This document shows, one piece after another, positions 44,078 to 54,529 of a stretch of 64,000 nucleotides of DNA. This DNA comes from Chondrus crispus (taxonomy: Eukaryota; Rhodophyta; Florideophyceae; Gigartinales; Gigartinaceae). Every line of letters starts with the position of its first letter. Positions within the stretch are counted from its first letter, which is position 1. The notes beneath the pieces were generated by a model that ran no database searches, was not told the DNA's origin, and saw only the letters and a list, made by a program, of their open reading frames with translations. The stretch is taken from the NCBI RefSeq assembly GCF_000350225.1, contig NW_005179120.1:218060-282059 (forward strand), written 5' to 3'. The position numbers and the translations under genes were made by a program.

Positions 44078-44095
44078 TGGTCTCCCGACCTAGAA
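44078..44095 (+). other. primer-binding site, tRNA-Tyr-like
   Basis: TGGTCTCCCGACCTAGAA starts two bases after the 5' LTR and is the same 18-mer as in element 1 despite different LTRs. The complement fits a tRNA 3' end with C1-G72 and A73, as in eukaryotic tRNA-Tyr. Confidence 0.7.
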
Positions 44096-44197
44096 GGCCA
44101 CGCGATTATCGCGAGAAGAATATCGTTCGAATCCGCGTCCGCGCGCGTCGAAATTGAAGAAGAAACCGCCAACTCGATTCAGACGGAACCGGCGAAT

Positions 44198-46738
44198 ATG
44201 GAGTCAACCGCGCGCCGCGCCTCCGAGTCAGGCGCGCTGCGCGGCGCCTTCGGCGGCGGCGCCGCAGGTCCTACCGACCGCGAACCGTCGCCTGGGTTTT
44301 CAGAAGGACGCGCTCGCGTGATGTATGACAGGGTCGCGGAATACATCGAGGACGTCCGGACCTCGCTTCGAATTGACGTCTCGGACGCGGTATATACGCG
44401 CTGTATGGAAGAGCTACGCTCGCTTCGCGAAGGAAGGTTTGACCGCGTCTCCCAATCCTTGGAGAACCTCCGAGCGCTAGTCGACCAGCTACAGAGTCGG
44501 CTAGCGCTCGTCGAGGATTCGCGTCTCGATTCCCCTGTCGAGGACAGGGAAGGCCGCCCTGAGAGGTCGGCCTCATCAAGACGACCCGACGCACAACCCT
44601 TCCCGTCGGCGGAGCAAATACACGCGTTTGCCCATATGGCCGCGGAACTCAACTGGACGCGGAGACGCGCTCGCGAGGTGGAACAGACCCCGACCAATAG
44701 GTCGCCCGGGGCTCCTACGAGGGGGCCCGGTGCCACTGCTCCCCCGATCGCGTCAGACGCACCGGAGTTCCAACCGACGGGTGCCGGATCCAGTCGGTAC
44801 GCGGATGGCCCAAGACCACCAATGGACGCCAATGTTGCGTCCGAAACCCAAGCCCTCCCGTATGCCGCCGGAGACATACGCGGGATGAGACGCGTACCGT
44901 ACGCGGACGACCAGGACCGTGGAGGAGCCGCCCGCGGATCAAGAGAACCGATTCTCTCTTTCGATCCTCGCTGGGGCGGCTACCAGCCGGTGGACCTCAC
45001 CGCGCATCCCGGTCCGGTCGATATCCGAACGCTGCCCGTCACCCCTTTCGGGACGTTGGGACCCGCGGCACCCGGGGTTGAGCCCGTCCATACCATGATA
45101 CAGGAGTTCAGCGATGTCGCGAACTACCGCATGTATCGGTTGGACAATACGTCGAGGCTCGTTACCTCGAGAGACGAGGGACAGATCGCGAAGTACGTTC
45201 AGCGCTGTCGTGGGATTCGACCCACGATGCGCAGCTTCGACGGCACTGACGCGATTCAGTTACTACCGTTCTTGAAGGATATACGTATCACCTTCAACGC
45301 GCAACACCTAAGAGAAGATGTTGCCGTCCGCGTCTTCCCGCATTTTCTTGAACGCGACGCGGAAAGATTGTATACGAGTTACACCATGCGCGGACTACGC
45401 GCTGGCCAGCTTCACGACGACGTAAGCTGGCCTGGTCTCGTCAACCAGTTCATCAAACGCTACCTCACGGACGACGTGTTAGGTGAAGCGTATGATACAG
45501 TCGCGACCGCGCGACAGCAACCCCACGAGACGGAGAACTCGTACGCGGATCGATTGGAGTCCGCCGCGTTCCGATGCACCGCAGTGTTCACCGAACAAGC
45601 ACTCGCGCAATATTTCGTGCGCGGACTAGCCCCGGCGACCCGAGCCGCCGTGGCTGAGACGGTGCAACGACTGCCCGGATCGCAGAAGACAGACCTCTCA
45701 AGCATCCGCCGTATAGCGACGGCGGAAGGTACTACCTTCCGCGCGCGTCGCGGCCTACCCCTGCCGGATCCGAAACCGGCAGGGAGAGCGGGTCGACCAT
45801 CGAGGTCGAACGCGACAAGTTCACCCGCGACAGCCCTCCATATTGGAGAAGATGAGTGGCAGTCCGACCCTGTCCTCATCGCGCGAGGCATGGAGCAGGG
45901 GGGAGGTCCACCTCCCACACCGGCGTCAACGCGGTCGACCGGAAGCTTCGCCACCGCGTTCGCGCATACTCCGCGCCTGCCAAGTGGTACGGACGACAAG
46001 GTGCAGGAGCTGGACATTTCGCGTCAAGGAGGGGACCGCATATCGGCAAGCATCCCCAAGTCAACCGAAGAGGAGACGCATCACGCGGCATCTTGCGCAT
46101 CCACAGACGGTAGCGCGTACGTCTGTTGGCTATGCCGTACTTACGGGCATGCCATGTACGCGTGTCCATTCCTGTCGCCCGAGCAACGGATGTTCACCGC
46201 GTACAGGAATTACAAGTACCAGATGGAGACGCGTCCTGGGATGCGCAACCTCCTCCAGCAATCGGTTCGCGAGGACCGATTTCCGCGTCAAGGGTACCCG
46301 AGTCGAGCGGGTGCGGGCGCCCGCTTCCCGCCCCGCGGTGGCGGGTACCGTCGTAACGAACTCAACCAACGCGGGAGACGCGACTTCCGCCAGGCGGACA
46401 CGCGATATCCGCCTCAAGACGGAAGGGGAGACCGGGACCGTTCCCGACTCCCGCCGGGGGTACAGAACGCGATAATGTACCTCCAGGACTGGGCAGAGGA
46501 TACGCATGCTCTGCCCAGGGGGGAACGCAAAGGAGATCCGGCACCCGCGGCCCCGCAAATTCTGCAACGTCCGGACGTGGTGAATCAAGGCCTCGAAGTA
46601 TCCGAATACTTCGACGAAGCCGCGAGACCGAGATGGACCACGCCCGCGCCCCCACTCGTCGAGGGACGCCGAGGCGCGCCAGCTATCGGTAGCGACGCGC
46701 TTAGCTCCGATAGCTCCGGTACCTCAGAAAACGCGTAA
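44198..46738 (+). CDS. gag: gypsy Gag protein of element 2
   Basis: From ATG at 44198 the frame gives 846 residues; it is open upstream into the LTR, but this ATG follows the primer site and leader as expected. The start has an acidic/basic helical section with LENLRALVDQLQSRLALVED, likely coiled coil. A long Pro/Arg/Gly-rich linker follows, then a capsid-like part (MRSFDGTDAIQLLPFLKDIR, TENSYADRLESAAFR) and a CCHC knuckle, CWLCRTYGHAMYAC. The tail is Arg/Gly/Pro-rich and RNA-binding in character. It forms the particle in which reverse transcription takes place. Gag is intact, unlike pol. It ends in GAA AAC GCG TAA, where a -1 shift would lead into pol. Confidence 0.92.
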   Translation: MESTARRASESGALRGAFGGGAAGPTDREPSPGFSEGRARVMYDRVAEYIEDVRTSLRIDVSDAVYTRCMEELRSLREGRFDRVSQSLENLRALVDQLQSRLALVEDSRLDSPVEDREGRPERSASSRRPDAQPFPSAEQIHAFAHMAAELNWTRRRAREVEQTPTNRSPGAPTRGPGATAPPIASDAPEFQPTGAGSSRYADGPRPPMDANVASETQALPYAAGDIRGMRRVPYADDQDRGGAARGSREPILSFDPRWGGYQPVDLTAHPGPVDIRTLPVTPFGTLGPAAPGVEPVHTMIQEFSDVANYRMYRLDNTSRLVTSRDEGQIAKYVQRCRGIRPTMRSFDGTDAIQLLPFLKDIRITFNAQHLREDVAVRVFPHFLERDAERLYTSYTMRGLRAGQLHDDVSWPGLVNQFIKRYLTDDVLGEAYDTVATARQQPHETENSYADRLESAAFRCTAVFTEQALAQYFVRGLAPATRAAVAETVQRLPGSQKTDLSSIRRIATAEGTTFRARRGLPLPDPKPAGRAGRPSRSNATSSPATALHIGEDEWQSDPVLIARGMEQGGGPPPTPASTRSTGSFATAFAHTPRLPSGTDDKVQELDISRQGGDRISASIPKSTEEETHHAASCASTDGSAYVCWLCRTYGHAMYACPFLSPEQRMFTAYRNYKYQMETRPGMRNLLQQSVREDRFPRQGYPSRAGAGARFPPRGGGYRRNELNQRGRRDFRQADTRYPPQDGRGDRDRSRLPPGVQNAIMYLQDWAEDTHALPRGERKGDPAPAAPQILQRPDVVNQGLEVSEYFDEAARPRWTTPAPPLVEGRRGAPAIGSDALSSDSSGTSENA

Positions 46739-49700
46739 AGACGATTACGTTCGCGCGGTCGCGTGAGCCGTCTTGTCCATATCCCATCGACCCGTCACCG
46801 CGAGCCCGACAAGGGCACGGGGGATATTTACCGATAATATCCCCCACGCCCCCACGCGAAGACGCCGAGACTCGCGTGATTCCGGCGCAGGAAATAAGGG
46901 ACGTCGTGGCTTCCGTATGACCGACGCCCGAGAAGAAACCCCCAGGGCCCCCCGTGGGCTCTAAGCTGCGGGAGGACCGCGAACCGCGCAAGGACGCGAC
47001 TTGTCGTGCGGACGTCAACGAACAACAGACGTCCAGCGACCAAGGAAGAAGGACGCGTAAACGCGGAAAGAGCCGCCGCCGACGCCCCAGGCGAAACGAC
47101 CTCGCGAATCGGACCGCGCCGAAGGTTGTCGACGGCGTCGTCTGCTTGATGACGTCGAAGATATATAATGTCCTCGGCTCGATCGCCACGGAGGACAACG
47201 CGTTCAAGCCCCACACTATCGCCGTTGATACGTGCTCGGGATACAATTTGGTGAGGAAGGCCGACCTTCCTCCCGACTGGACGCGTTACGTAATACGCGA
47301 CGCGCCTCTGCCCCGGCTGGCAGGCGCGAATAGCAACCTGCTCAAGCTTAGCGCGGTTGTCCGGCTGGCCGTCCGGCTCCGGAACACGACGTTCCGGGTT
47401 CCATTCGTCGTCGCCGACCAGCTCGCGGTTCCCGTTCTCCTTGGGACCGCGTTCATTGACGCGCACGTGCGTCGTATCGATGTCGACGCGCAGAAGCTCG
47501 ACCTCCGTCAAGATAGCGCCATTGCCATTGTCGACGGGAGGGGGGAGCCGTCTCCCCCGACCAGACGACAGGGCCGTCAGACGAGCCGAGCTGACGTACG
47601 CGAAGAAGCCCGGCAGGCGATCCGTATTGCCCGCTGGGTCACCATCCCCGCGATGTCACAAGCTCGCGTACGCGTAACGACCGCGGGGAAGGGGCTCGTC
47701 TTCTTGGAACCAAAGCCGTCGCTTCAGCACCGCCTCGGGGTGAGGTTGACCAACGGCGTAGCCGAGGTCTTACGGCATCAGACCTTCGACGTCATCGTCG
47801 CGAACTTCTCGCGACGGGAGAGGCGGCTTCCAAAGCACACCGTCGTGGGATACGCGAATCGCAACCCCCTTGCGATCCTCACGCCCGAACGGAGGGTCGC
47901 CGAGGGGATCGCGCACGCGCTACACCTGATCGACTTGACCGATCAAGTCGGAGGGGTAGGAGTTGGCCGATCCAACTCCGATGACCAGACCACCGCCGGT
48001 GATGGGGAGGTTGACACGGACGAACGGTCACCTTTATACCACCCGACGGCGGGGGGTACTGTACCCCCACAGAATAAGGATCCCGAAAATCCACCGATGG
48101 ATTGGGAAAAAGAGGCTGCCTTGTCATACATCGAGGATGACAAGCTCCGTGGCCACGTACTCGAGATGCTCCGGAAGCACTCGAGTCTGTGGAGCGGTGC
48201 GCTCCGAACTATCCGAGCGACGGAGCACCGCATTACCCTCGAACCGGGTACGAAGCCGATACGCTCGATGCCCTACCGTAAGGGGCCCGCGATGCGCGAA
48301 ATGGTCGCCAAGGAGGTCACCAAGATGTTGAACGCAGGGGTTATCGAACCCGCGAGCACCGAGTGGGCGTCCCCGGTCGTGCTCGTACCGAAGAAAGACG
48401 GCTCTCTTCGGTTCTGTGTAGATAATCGGCGTCTCAACGCGAAGACTGCAGCGGATTCGTATCCGCTGCCGCGTATGGACGACTGCATCGACTCGTTAGG
48501 AGATGCAGCCGTCTTTACGACGTTGGACTGTAATTCCGGTTATTGGCAGATCCCGTTCGCTCCGGAGGACCGGGATAAGACCACCATTACGGCGCACATG
48601 GGCACGTTTCGCCACCTGCGAATGCCGTTCGGACTAAAAGGGGCACCGGCCACCTTCCAACGCGCCCTAGATATTATTGTTTCACGCGTTCGCTGGCAAA
48701 TATGCCTCGTCTATCTCGATGACGTTATAGTGTTCTCGCTTACGCACGCGGAACATGCGAAGCATCTCAGCACTGTCTTGAGCTTGCTTGGGAGTGCCGG
48801 AATCTCCCTCAAGCTCAAAAAGTGTAGCTTCTTTCAGCCGAAGGTACACTACCTGGGGCACGTCATTTCCCCGGGTTAGTTAAGCGTGGCCAACACGGCG
48901 GCCGATGCATTCAAGACGTTCACGTTCTCGAGGACACTTACGCAAGTGCGCTCGTTCCTCGGGGCGTGCAACGTATACCGCCGATTCGTTAAGGGGTTCG
49001 CGAAGATAGCGCGTTCTCTGACCGATATGACGTGCAAGGATGCGGATCCTAACTTTTACAACCCCACGGAGGCCCAATTGAACGCGTTCAAGAACCTCAA
49101 GAGGTGTATGATCGCTCCGCCGATCCTCGCGCTACCGCGGTACGGCCGTCCGTACATGATCGACACGGACGCGAGTGCCTACCAGCTTGGCTGCACGATG
49201 CTCCAGAAACACGACCAGCCAAGCGACTGGCGCCCCGTAGGCTATTGGTCCTACTCGCTGAACGACAGCGAGCGCAACTACAGCGCCACGGAACGCGAGT
49301 GCTTCGCCGTAGTGTGGGCCGTCCGCACACTACGGCCGTACGTAGAAGGAACGAAGTTTACCGTCCGAACGGATCACGGCGCCTTGAGGTGGCTCATGTC
49401 CCTCACAGAGAGTTCCGGAAGACTCACTCGGTAGCGGCTACGTCTGGCCGAATACGACTTCACCATTCAGTACCGCCCCGGGCGCGTGCATCAGGTGCCC
49501 GATGCCCTGTCACGCCTCGTGACGCCTCGTGTCGCCGATGACCCTCGCCCCATCGTCGAGGTGGATGACGACATTCCCACCTTCGACAGGGGTACGACCG
49601 TTCGAGACGTATCTAACGAGCTCGCGGACCACGTTTGTACCGCGAGCTGTGACCATCAGGCCGTCCATGTCTTCGTGACGACACGGAACCAAGCCGGGTC

Positions 49701-51384
49701 AAGGACGAGGTCGCGCGTACGAACGCGCGACGAACCGCGAGGCGACGACGAATCCCCCGCTCTCGAAGGACCCACTTCGTTTTGGGAGGAGAACGACGAG
49801 TTCGACGCCGCCGACATCGAGCACGCCAAAGACCCCGAAGGCGGCGCGCCCGACTCTCCGGTCGCGCCACCGCAGGACGACCTCCCGGCCCCTCTTACGA
49901 TAGAGGAGATAGCCGAGGAGCAACGCGTGGATGACTTCTGCCAAACCGTCTTGGCACGACAGTCAGAGTCCCGGGACTCCGCGTTCTTCGAGGACCACCA
50001 AGGGTTGCTCAAACGGAGACACCCCTTTGATCCTGATATCGTCTAGGTGGTAGTACCTCGGACGCTCCGCGCTCGGCTCCTCCGCCTGTGCCACAACCCG
50101 GCCATCGCGGGACACCCGGGCCAGAATCGTATGTACTTCGCCCTTCGACGCGAGTACTACTGGCCCCATCTCGCTGCAGATGTCGCTGCCACGGTGCGAG
50201 GGTGTCGGACCTGCGCGATGAACCGGGTCAAGTTGCGGAAACACCTCAACCGTTTGAAGTTGTTCCCCGCCAAGCGGCCACTCGAGAGCTTCGCGATTGA
50301 CATCTTGGGTCCGCTCCCGAAGGCGAAGGCAGGGAAACGTTTCCTCCTCGTTATCACAGACCGCTTCACTAAGTTAACACAAGTTGTCGCGCTTCGAACA
50401 GTGACCGCGTACACTGTCGCGACAGAATTCTGTGACGCGTGGGTCTTCAAATACGGCGTTCCGCGTTCGCTGTTGTCGGACAACGGTCCTCAATTTAACG
50501 CGAAGTTCTTCCACAGCGTGTGTCGCGTACTGGGGATAACTAACTTATATACGTCCGCGTATCATCCCCAGACGAATGGACAGGTTGAACGTTACAACCG
50601 GACTATCGCGTCGATGCTTCGGAACTACGTCAACGAGCATCAGGATGATTGGGACGTGTACGTGGGACCGCTTACATACGCGTACAATTCCCACGTACAC
50701 TGAACCACGCGTACGACACCCTTTGAGCTCGTGCTCAGCAGACCCCCGCCGGAGTTCTCTCTTCGAAGAGCCGACGGGGACGCGCCCCCTCCGGACAGGG
50801 GAACTCAACGCGCAGAGTTTCTCAAGACTTTGGACGAGACAATCCAAAAAGCTTACAAAAGCTTGCATCGTACGCAAGCCCGCTACAAACGCGACTTCGA
50901 TAAACGCGTACGAAGAATTAACACGCGACTCAAGCCGGGGGACTACGTGTACCTCAACCCCACCGATGGGTCGAAGACGTCGAACAAGCTCGCGTCACCT
51001 GCCGTTGGACCATACCGCGTACTGGCCAACGACAAACGAACCATCACGATCGACCGTGATGGGGTGACGGAGCGCGTCTCGGCGGACCGCTGCGTGTACG
51101 TGCCCCCTCCGACGGACGCGCCACGAGCAAGTGCAACAACCCCAGGTGACCTTGCCGACAAGGTCACCGAGGGCACGCAGTACGCGGTCGAGCGTCTGCT
51201 CAAGCATCGCGTGGTAGAGGACGGCACTACGGAGTTCCTCATCAAGTGGGCTGACTACGACGAGCCCACTTGGACTGCACGAACACATGTTCCCGAGGAG
51301 CTAGTGTCGCGATACGCGAAACGACTGAGAACGCGTACAGGCAGAGAACTCACCTCCGAAGTGAACGCGGTCGTTCACTCTTGA
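46714..51384 (+). pseudogene. pol: gypsy Pol of element 2 with five in-frame stops
   Basis: One continuous frame contains protease (VDTCSGYNLVRK near 47225, with Cys where DTG is usual) and RT (RFCVDNRRLN, then YLDDVIVFS near 48713). RNase H (MIDTDASAYQ), the integrase zinc finger (CHNPAIAGH..CRTC) and the D,D,E core (FAIDILGP, LLSDNGPQF, NGQVERYNR) follow. A GPY-like part and a chromodomain (FLIKWADYDEPTW near 51240) end it. Stops lie at 46918 (TGA), 48877 (TAG), 49432 (TAG), 50044 (TAG) and 50701 (TGA). Comparison with element 1 gives Trp, Gln and Arg as originals of the last three. No frameshift is seen. The frame opens at 46714 inside gag in a -1 relation. A functional Pol is not expected unless stops are read through. 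Confidence 0.93.
46721..46738 (+). promoter_or_regulatory. candidate -1 frameshift site at the gag end
   Basis: The pol frame opens only 25 bases before the gag stop, in a -1 relation. Inside lies TCA GAA AAC GCG; moving back one base on GAA AAC gives AGA AAA. Element 1 has GAA AAC at the same place. The motif is not a textbook slippery heptamer, so the exact site is inference. Confidence 0.4.
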
Positions 51385-51394
51385 GGAGGGGGCC
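51361..51394 (+). repeat. 34-bp direct repeat (pol end plus polypurine tract), copy 1
   Basis: The stretch covers the last codons and stop of pol and the purine run TTGAGGAGGGGG. It recurs with one difference at 57072-57105 directly before the 3' LTR. Weaker similarity extends about 20 bases to the left of both copies. Everything between the copies is the antisense module. Confidence 0.95.
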
Positions 51395-54300
51395 CCCAAC
51401 CGCTTCGTCGCCGCGTAATTAACACGTCGCGGTTAGGAGCAGATGACCCGTACGAACGGACAAACGTACCCAACCGGGGCGGCCAACGAAAGCGCGAGAA
51501 GCCAAAACGTATTGACCATCAAGCTCATCGAACACGACCGACGTCGTCAACAAAGCGCGAAAAGCGAAGACAGTACGGACTGTACAACGAAAATGGCAAG
51601 CCCTGGAACATCAAGTACAGGAGGGGAGCATACGATCTCCCAAGATACGCGAGAGCGTCACGATAACACTCGCCGATCGAGTGCTCGAATCGGAAAACAA
51701 GAACGACGCCAATACGTATGGACAGTCCCAGCTCACTGCGAGACACACAAATACCAAGCGGCTCGAACCGCTGGTAACGAAGCGTGTCGCGTACTTGCCA
51801 ACGAGAAGGAGGAGGGCGACGTAACCCTCCTAACCAGGAAATGACGCGAACGGTCGCCACGAGCTCCACTCGTAGGGAGACTCATGATCCGGCGACCGCG
51901 CACGACCAAAGAGGTACCGATGGAAAAAGGGCGGGCCTACAAAAACTAGAAAGCCGCGCGGGCCGCCCTACCCCTCCAGTCAATCCGTTACCACGTACCC
52001 AAGATAATTTGGGGGAACGAACCAAAAATATGGGGAAAATACAGTCCGATTGACACTGTATGCCAAACCGCCGCCGCCTCCGGAAATAATCAAAAAAAGA
52101 GGGGTGACGTACAGTGGGGCAAGACGCACGTGCGCACGTGCGCATACGACCGACAGGACAAGTGTCGACAGGAACGACACAGCGGAGGTCAGCGCGTGGA
52201 GCAAGCTGCCCTTCGCGGGGGTAAGAGCCATGCCGCACTGAGAGGGCACCGGAGCGGACCCTGACTCCTCCCCCAGGCGAATACGCCGACACAGTCGCGC
52301 TCGCGCCGCCCAAGGGGTCTACGACGAAGCTGTCGCAATTTACCTAACCACCGCGCGCGCGCCCGACTCCGGGTCCCGAAACGTCGGCCGGATATCCTTC
52401 CTCGGAGTCGGAGGGCTCGTGGGCGTCCGCCTCACGCCACGAACACCTCCTCGCACAGTACGGGAACGAATCGTGAGGGCGACAAAGCGACCGCGATCGT
52501 GACACCAGCGCGCCAGGGACGCGACTCCTCGCGACGCGCACACAACCCAACCCCCCTCTAAAATTCTATCTAACGTTTGTTTACCGCGAGCGCATGCACA
52601 GAGATCAAGAACATCGTGCCCCGCGCCCGGGTGCTGCGCGGACCAAGGATGCAACGCCGCGGCGCACCGCGAGACGAAGTATACTTCGTGTCATATATGA
52701 CACCTGCGCGACCTGGGAGTCGTGCCCAACGGCGACGCCGTAGAGTGCGCGGATTGACAGAACCGTGCCGGAGGGCGGTACGGAAAGGGCCCTCGACGTC
52801 CTCACAAACCAAGCAGACGATAAACCGGCGGATGTCGAACCCGCCGGTAAGAAGATCTTCCCCAAGCACCCCGACTGTCGGGGTAGACGATAAGGGCACA
52901 ACGCGAACGCAGACACGATCGTGACACCGGCGAACTCGGGGACGCGATCCCTCGCGACCCTCCCTATGCTGCTCTCTGACGTTTGTTTTCCCGCGTGCGT
53001 GCACACAGAGATTAAGACAAACGCGGGCCGCGCCCGGGCGCCGCGCTGGCCAAGGCGACACCAAGTGTGACGCAAGCCCGAGATCGGATAGGGAAGGACG
53101 CCCGCTTCCGTGGCGCGTGGCGATCTACTTGCCAAGGAACAGGGGACCGGTCGAAGAACATGGCTCGGACGCGGTGTACAGGACAACCCGCACGGGATGA
53201 TTCTGAGGATGTCGCGACAGCGGCTCGGGCACGCGGCGAAGCGGAATTGCGAGGAGGATGACGGGGAACGCGTAGGGCGAGCACGGGCGGAAGCAGGCAA
53301 CGACAGGAGACCGCGGTCGCCTTGGAACATGAGCACGGCGTCGCGCGTCGCCTGAGCAGCATCGGCCGTGATGCGGTCGCGGCCCTGTCGCTCACTCCTC
53401 CCAGGTGGGACCCGGCCGACGGCGGAGAAGGGACGAAGTTCCGAACGACTTACGATCTCACCCCTCGGCTATCGAGCATCGCGCACACGGCTCGAATTGT
53501 CTGCGATGTACCTTGCCGAAGGCTCGCTGGACTCCCTCCCCTTTCATTACGCGTCATGAACCGATCCCTGACGGACAGGGGACTTTCCGGAGTGGGTGTG
53601 ACGGGAAATTATCGACGTACGGACAACAACGACGATGGAAAGAAATTATCCCTGGAGGACCTGAAAGGGCAACTCATGGGGTCACCCCTTGCGCACGTGG
53701 GATCAATGACAAGATACGAAATGTTGGAAGGACCCTACGCGAAGTATGAAGAGAGAGTTGTCGGGGAAGGCGACGAGGACGGGGAGACTGGTTTCAACCC
53801 CAACTGTAGGGGCATAATGAGGAACACGTGACTTGATAAATAGGCAATGGACCCGAGATCGTCCACCAGGACGGCGAGAGCCCGAAAATGTCGGGGGAGA
53901 AACGGATACAAGGGATACGGAATAGGGGACATGCGGAGAAAGAGTCCGGGACCGAATTCAATCCAGGGTGACGTTGAAAGGAGGAAAATTAGGGTCGCTA
54001 GCGGCAAAAGAGTGGGGCATCCGATCGAGACGAGAGCAAGGGTACACTGCTATATCCCCGAAACGATCGAGCGACTACGATGGCTATGATAGCCGATGAC
54101 ATCGCGTACGTGTAACAGCAGCAGAGGGAAGGAGAGCGGAACAACGGCAGTCACGCGGAGGGGACCGTACGAAAGGAGGAAAAGCCACACATGGGACGGG
54201 GCGCATTTTTGGCCAACGTAGGGGGCCTTCTTTCCACCCCGGCGTGTGTATACGTTTAACGCAATAGTTTGCGTACTGGAAAACGTGTCGAGGGCCGCGA

Positions 54301-54529
54301 AGCGTACGTGACGCGAAGGTGGCTCTCGATCGCCGACCTCACACCCCTCGCTCGCCCCATCGGACGGGGTGGGGCACCAAGGCCGTAACGCGACGAAGAA
54401 GGGAAGGGTCGGACGGTCCGTCGGTGAGCGACATCACGGACCGACGCCAAGTAAGGAAAAAGGATCTATCGATTTTTCGGGAAAGCACGAGTCGAAGAAG
54501 GAACCTCGAGGTATAGCAGGGCCGCACGA
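51385..54529. other. 3' region of element 2 between pol and the antisense frame
   Basis: G+C-rich, with many overlapping short frames on both strands and no recognisable domain. A 133-codon plus frame at 51443-51844, rich in Arg/Thr/Glu, could be a small protein but has no relative here. A diverged tandem repeat occupies 52380-53200. Confidence 0.55.
52380..53200. repeat. diverged tandem repeat of about 410 bp, two copies
   Basis: Markers recur in the same order: GCGATCGTGACACC (52491) and CGATCGTGACACC (52916), CTAACGTTTGTTTACCGCG (52570) and CTGACGTTTGTTTTCCCGCG (52978), then ACAGAGAT.AAGA (52600 and 53006) and CCGCGCCCGGG (52621 and 53030). Divergence is high, so the duplication is old compared with the LTRs. 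Confidence 0.75.

Noticed and set aside
46918..50703. The stops in element 2 pol as signs of introns
   Set aside because: The frame continues directly on both sides with conserved motifs and without missing residues; no splice sites are needed.
52605..53336. A 243-codon minus-strand frame in the 3' region of element 2
   Set aside because: It runs through the diverged tandem repeat, competes with other equally open frames in this G+C-rich stretch and shows no domain.
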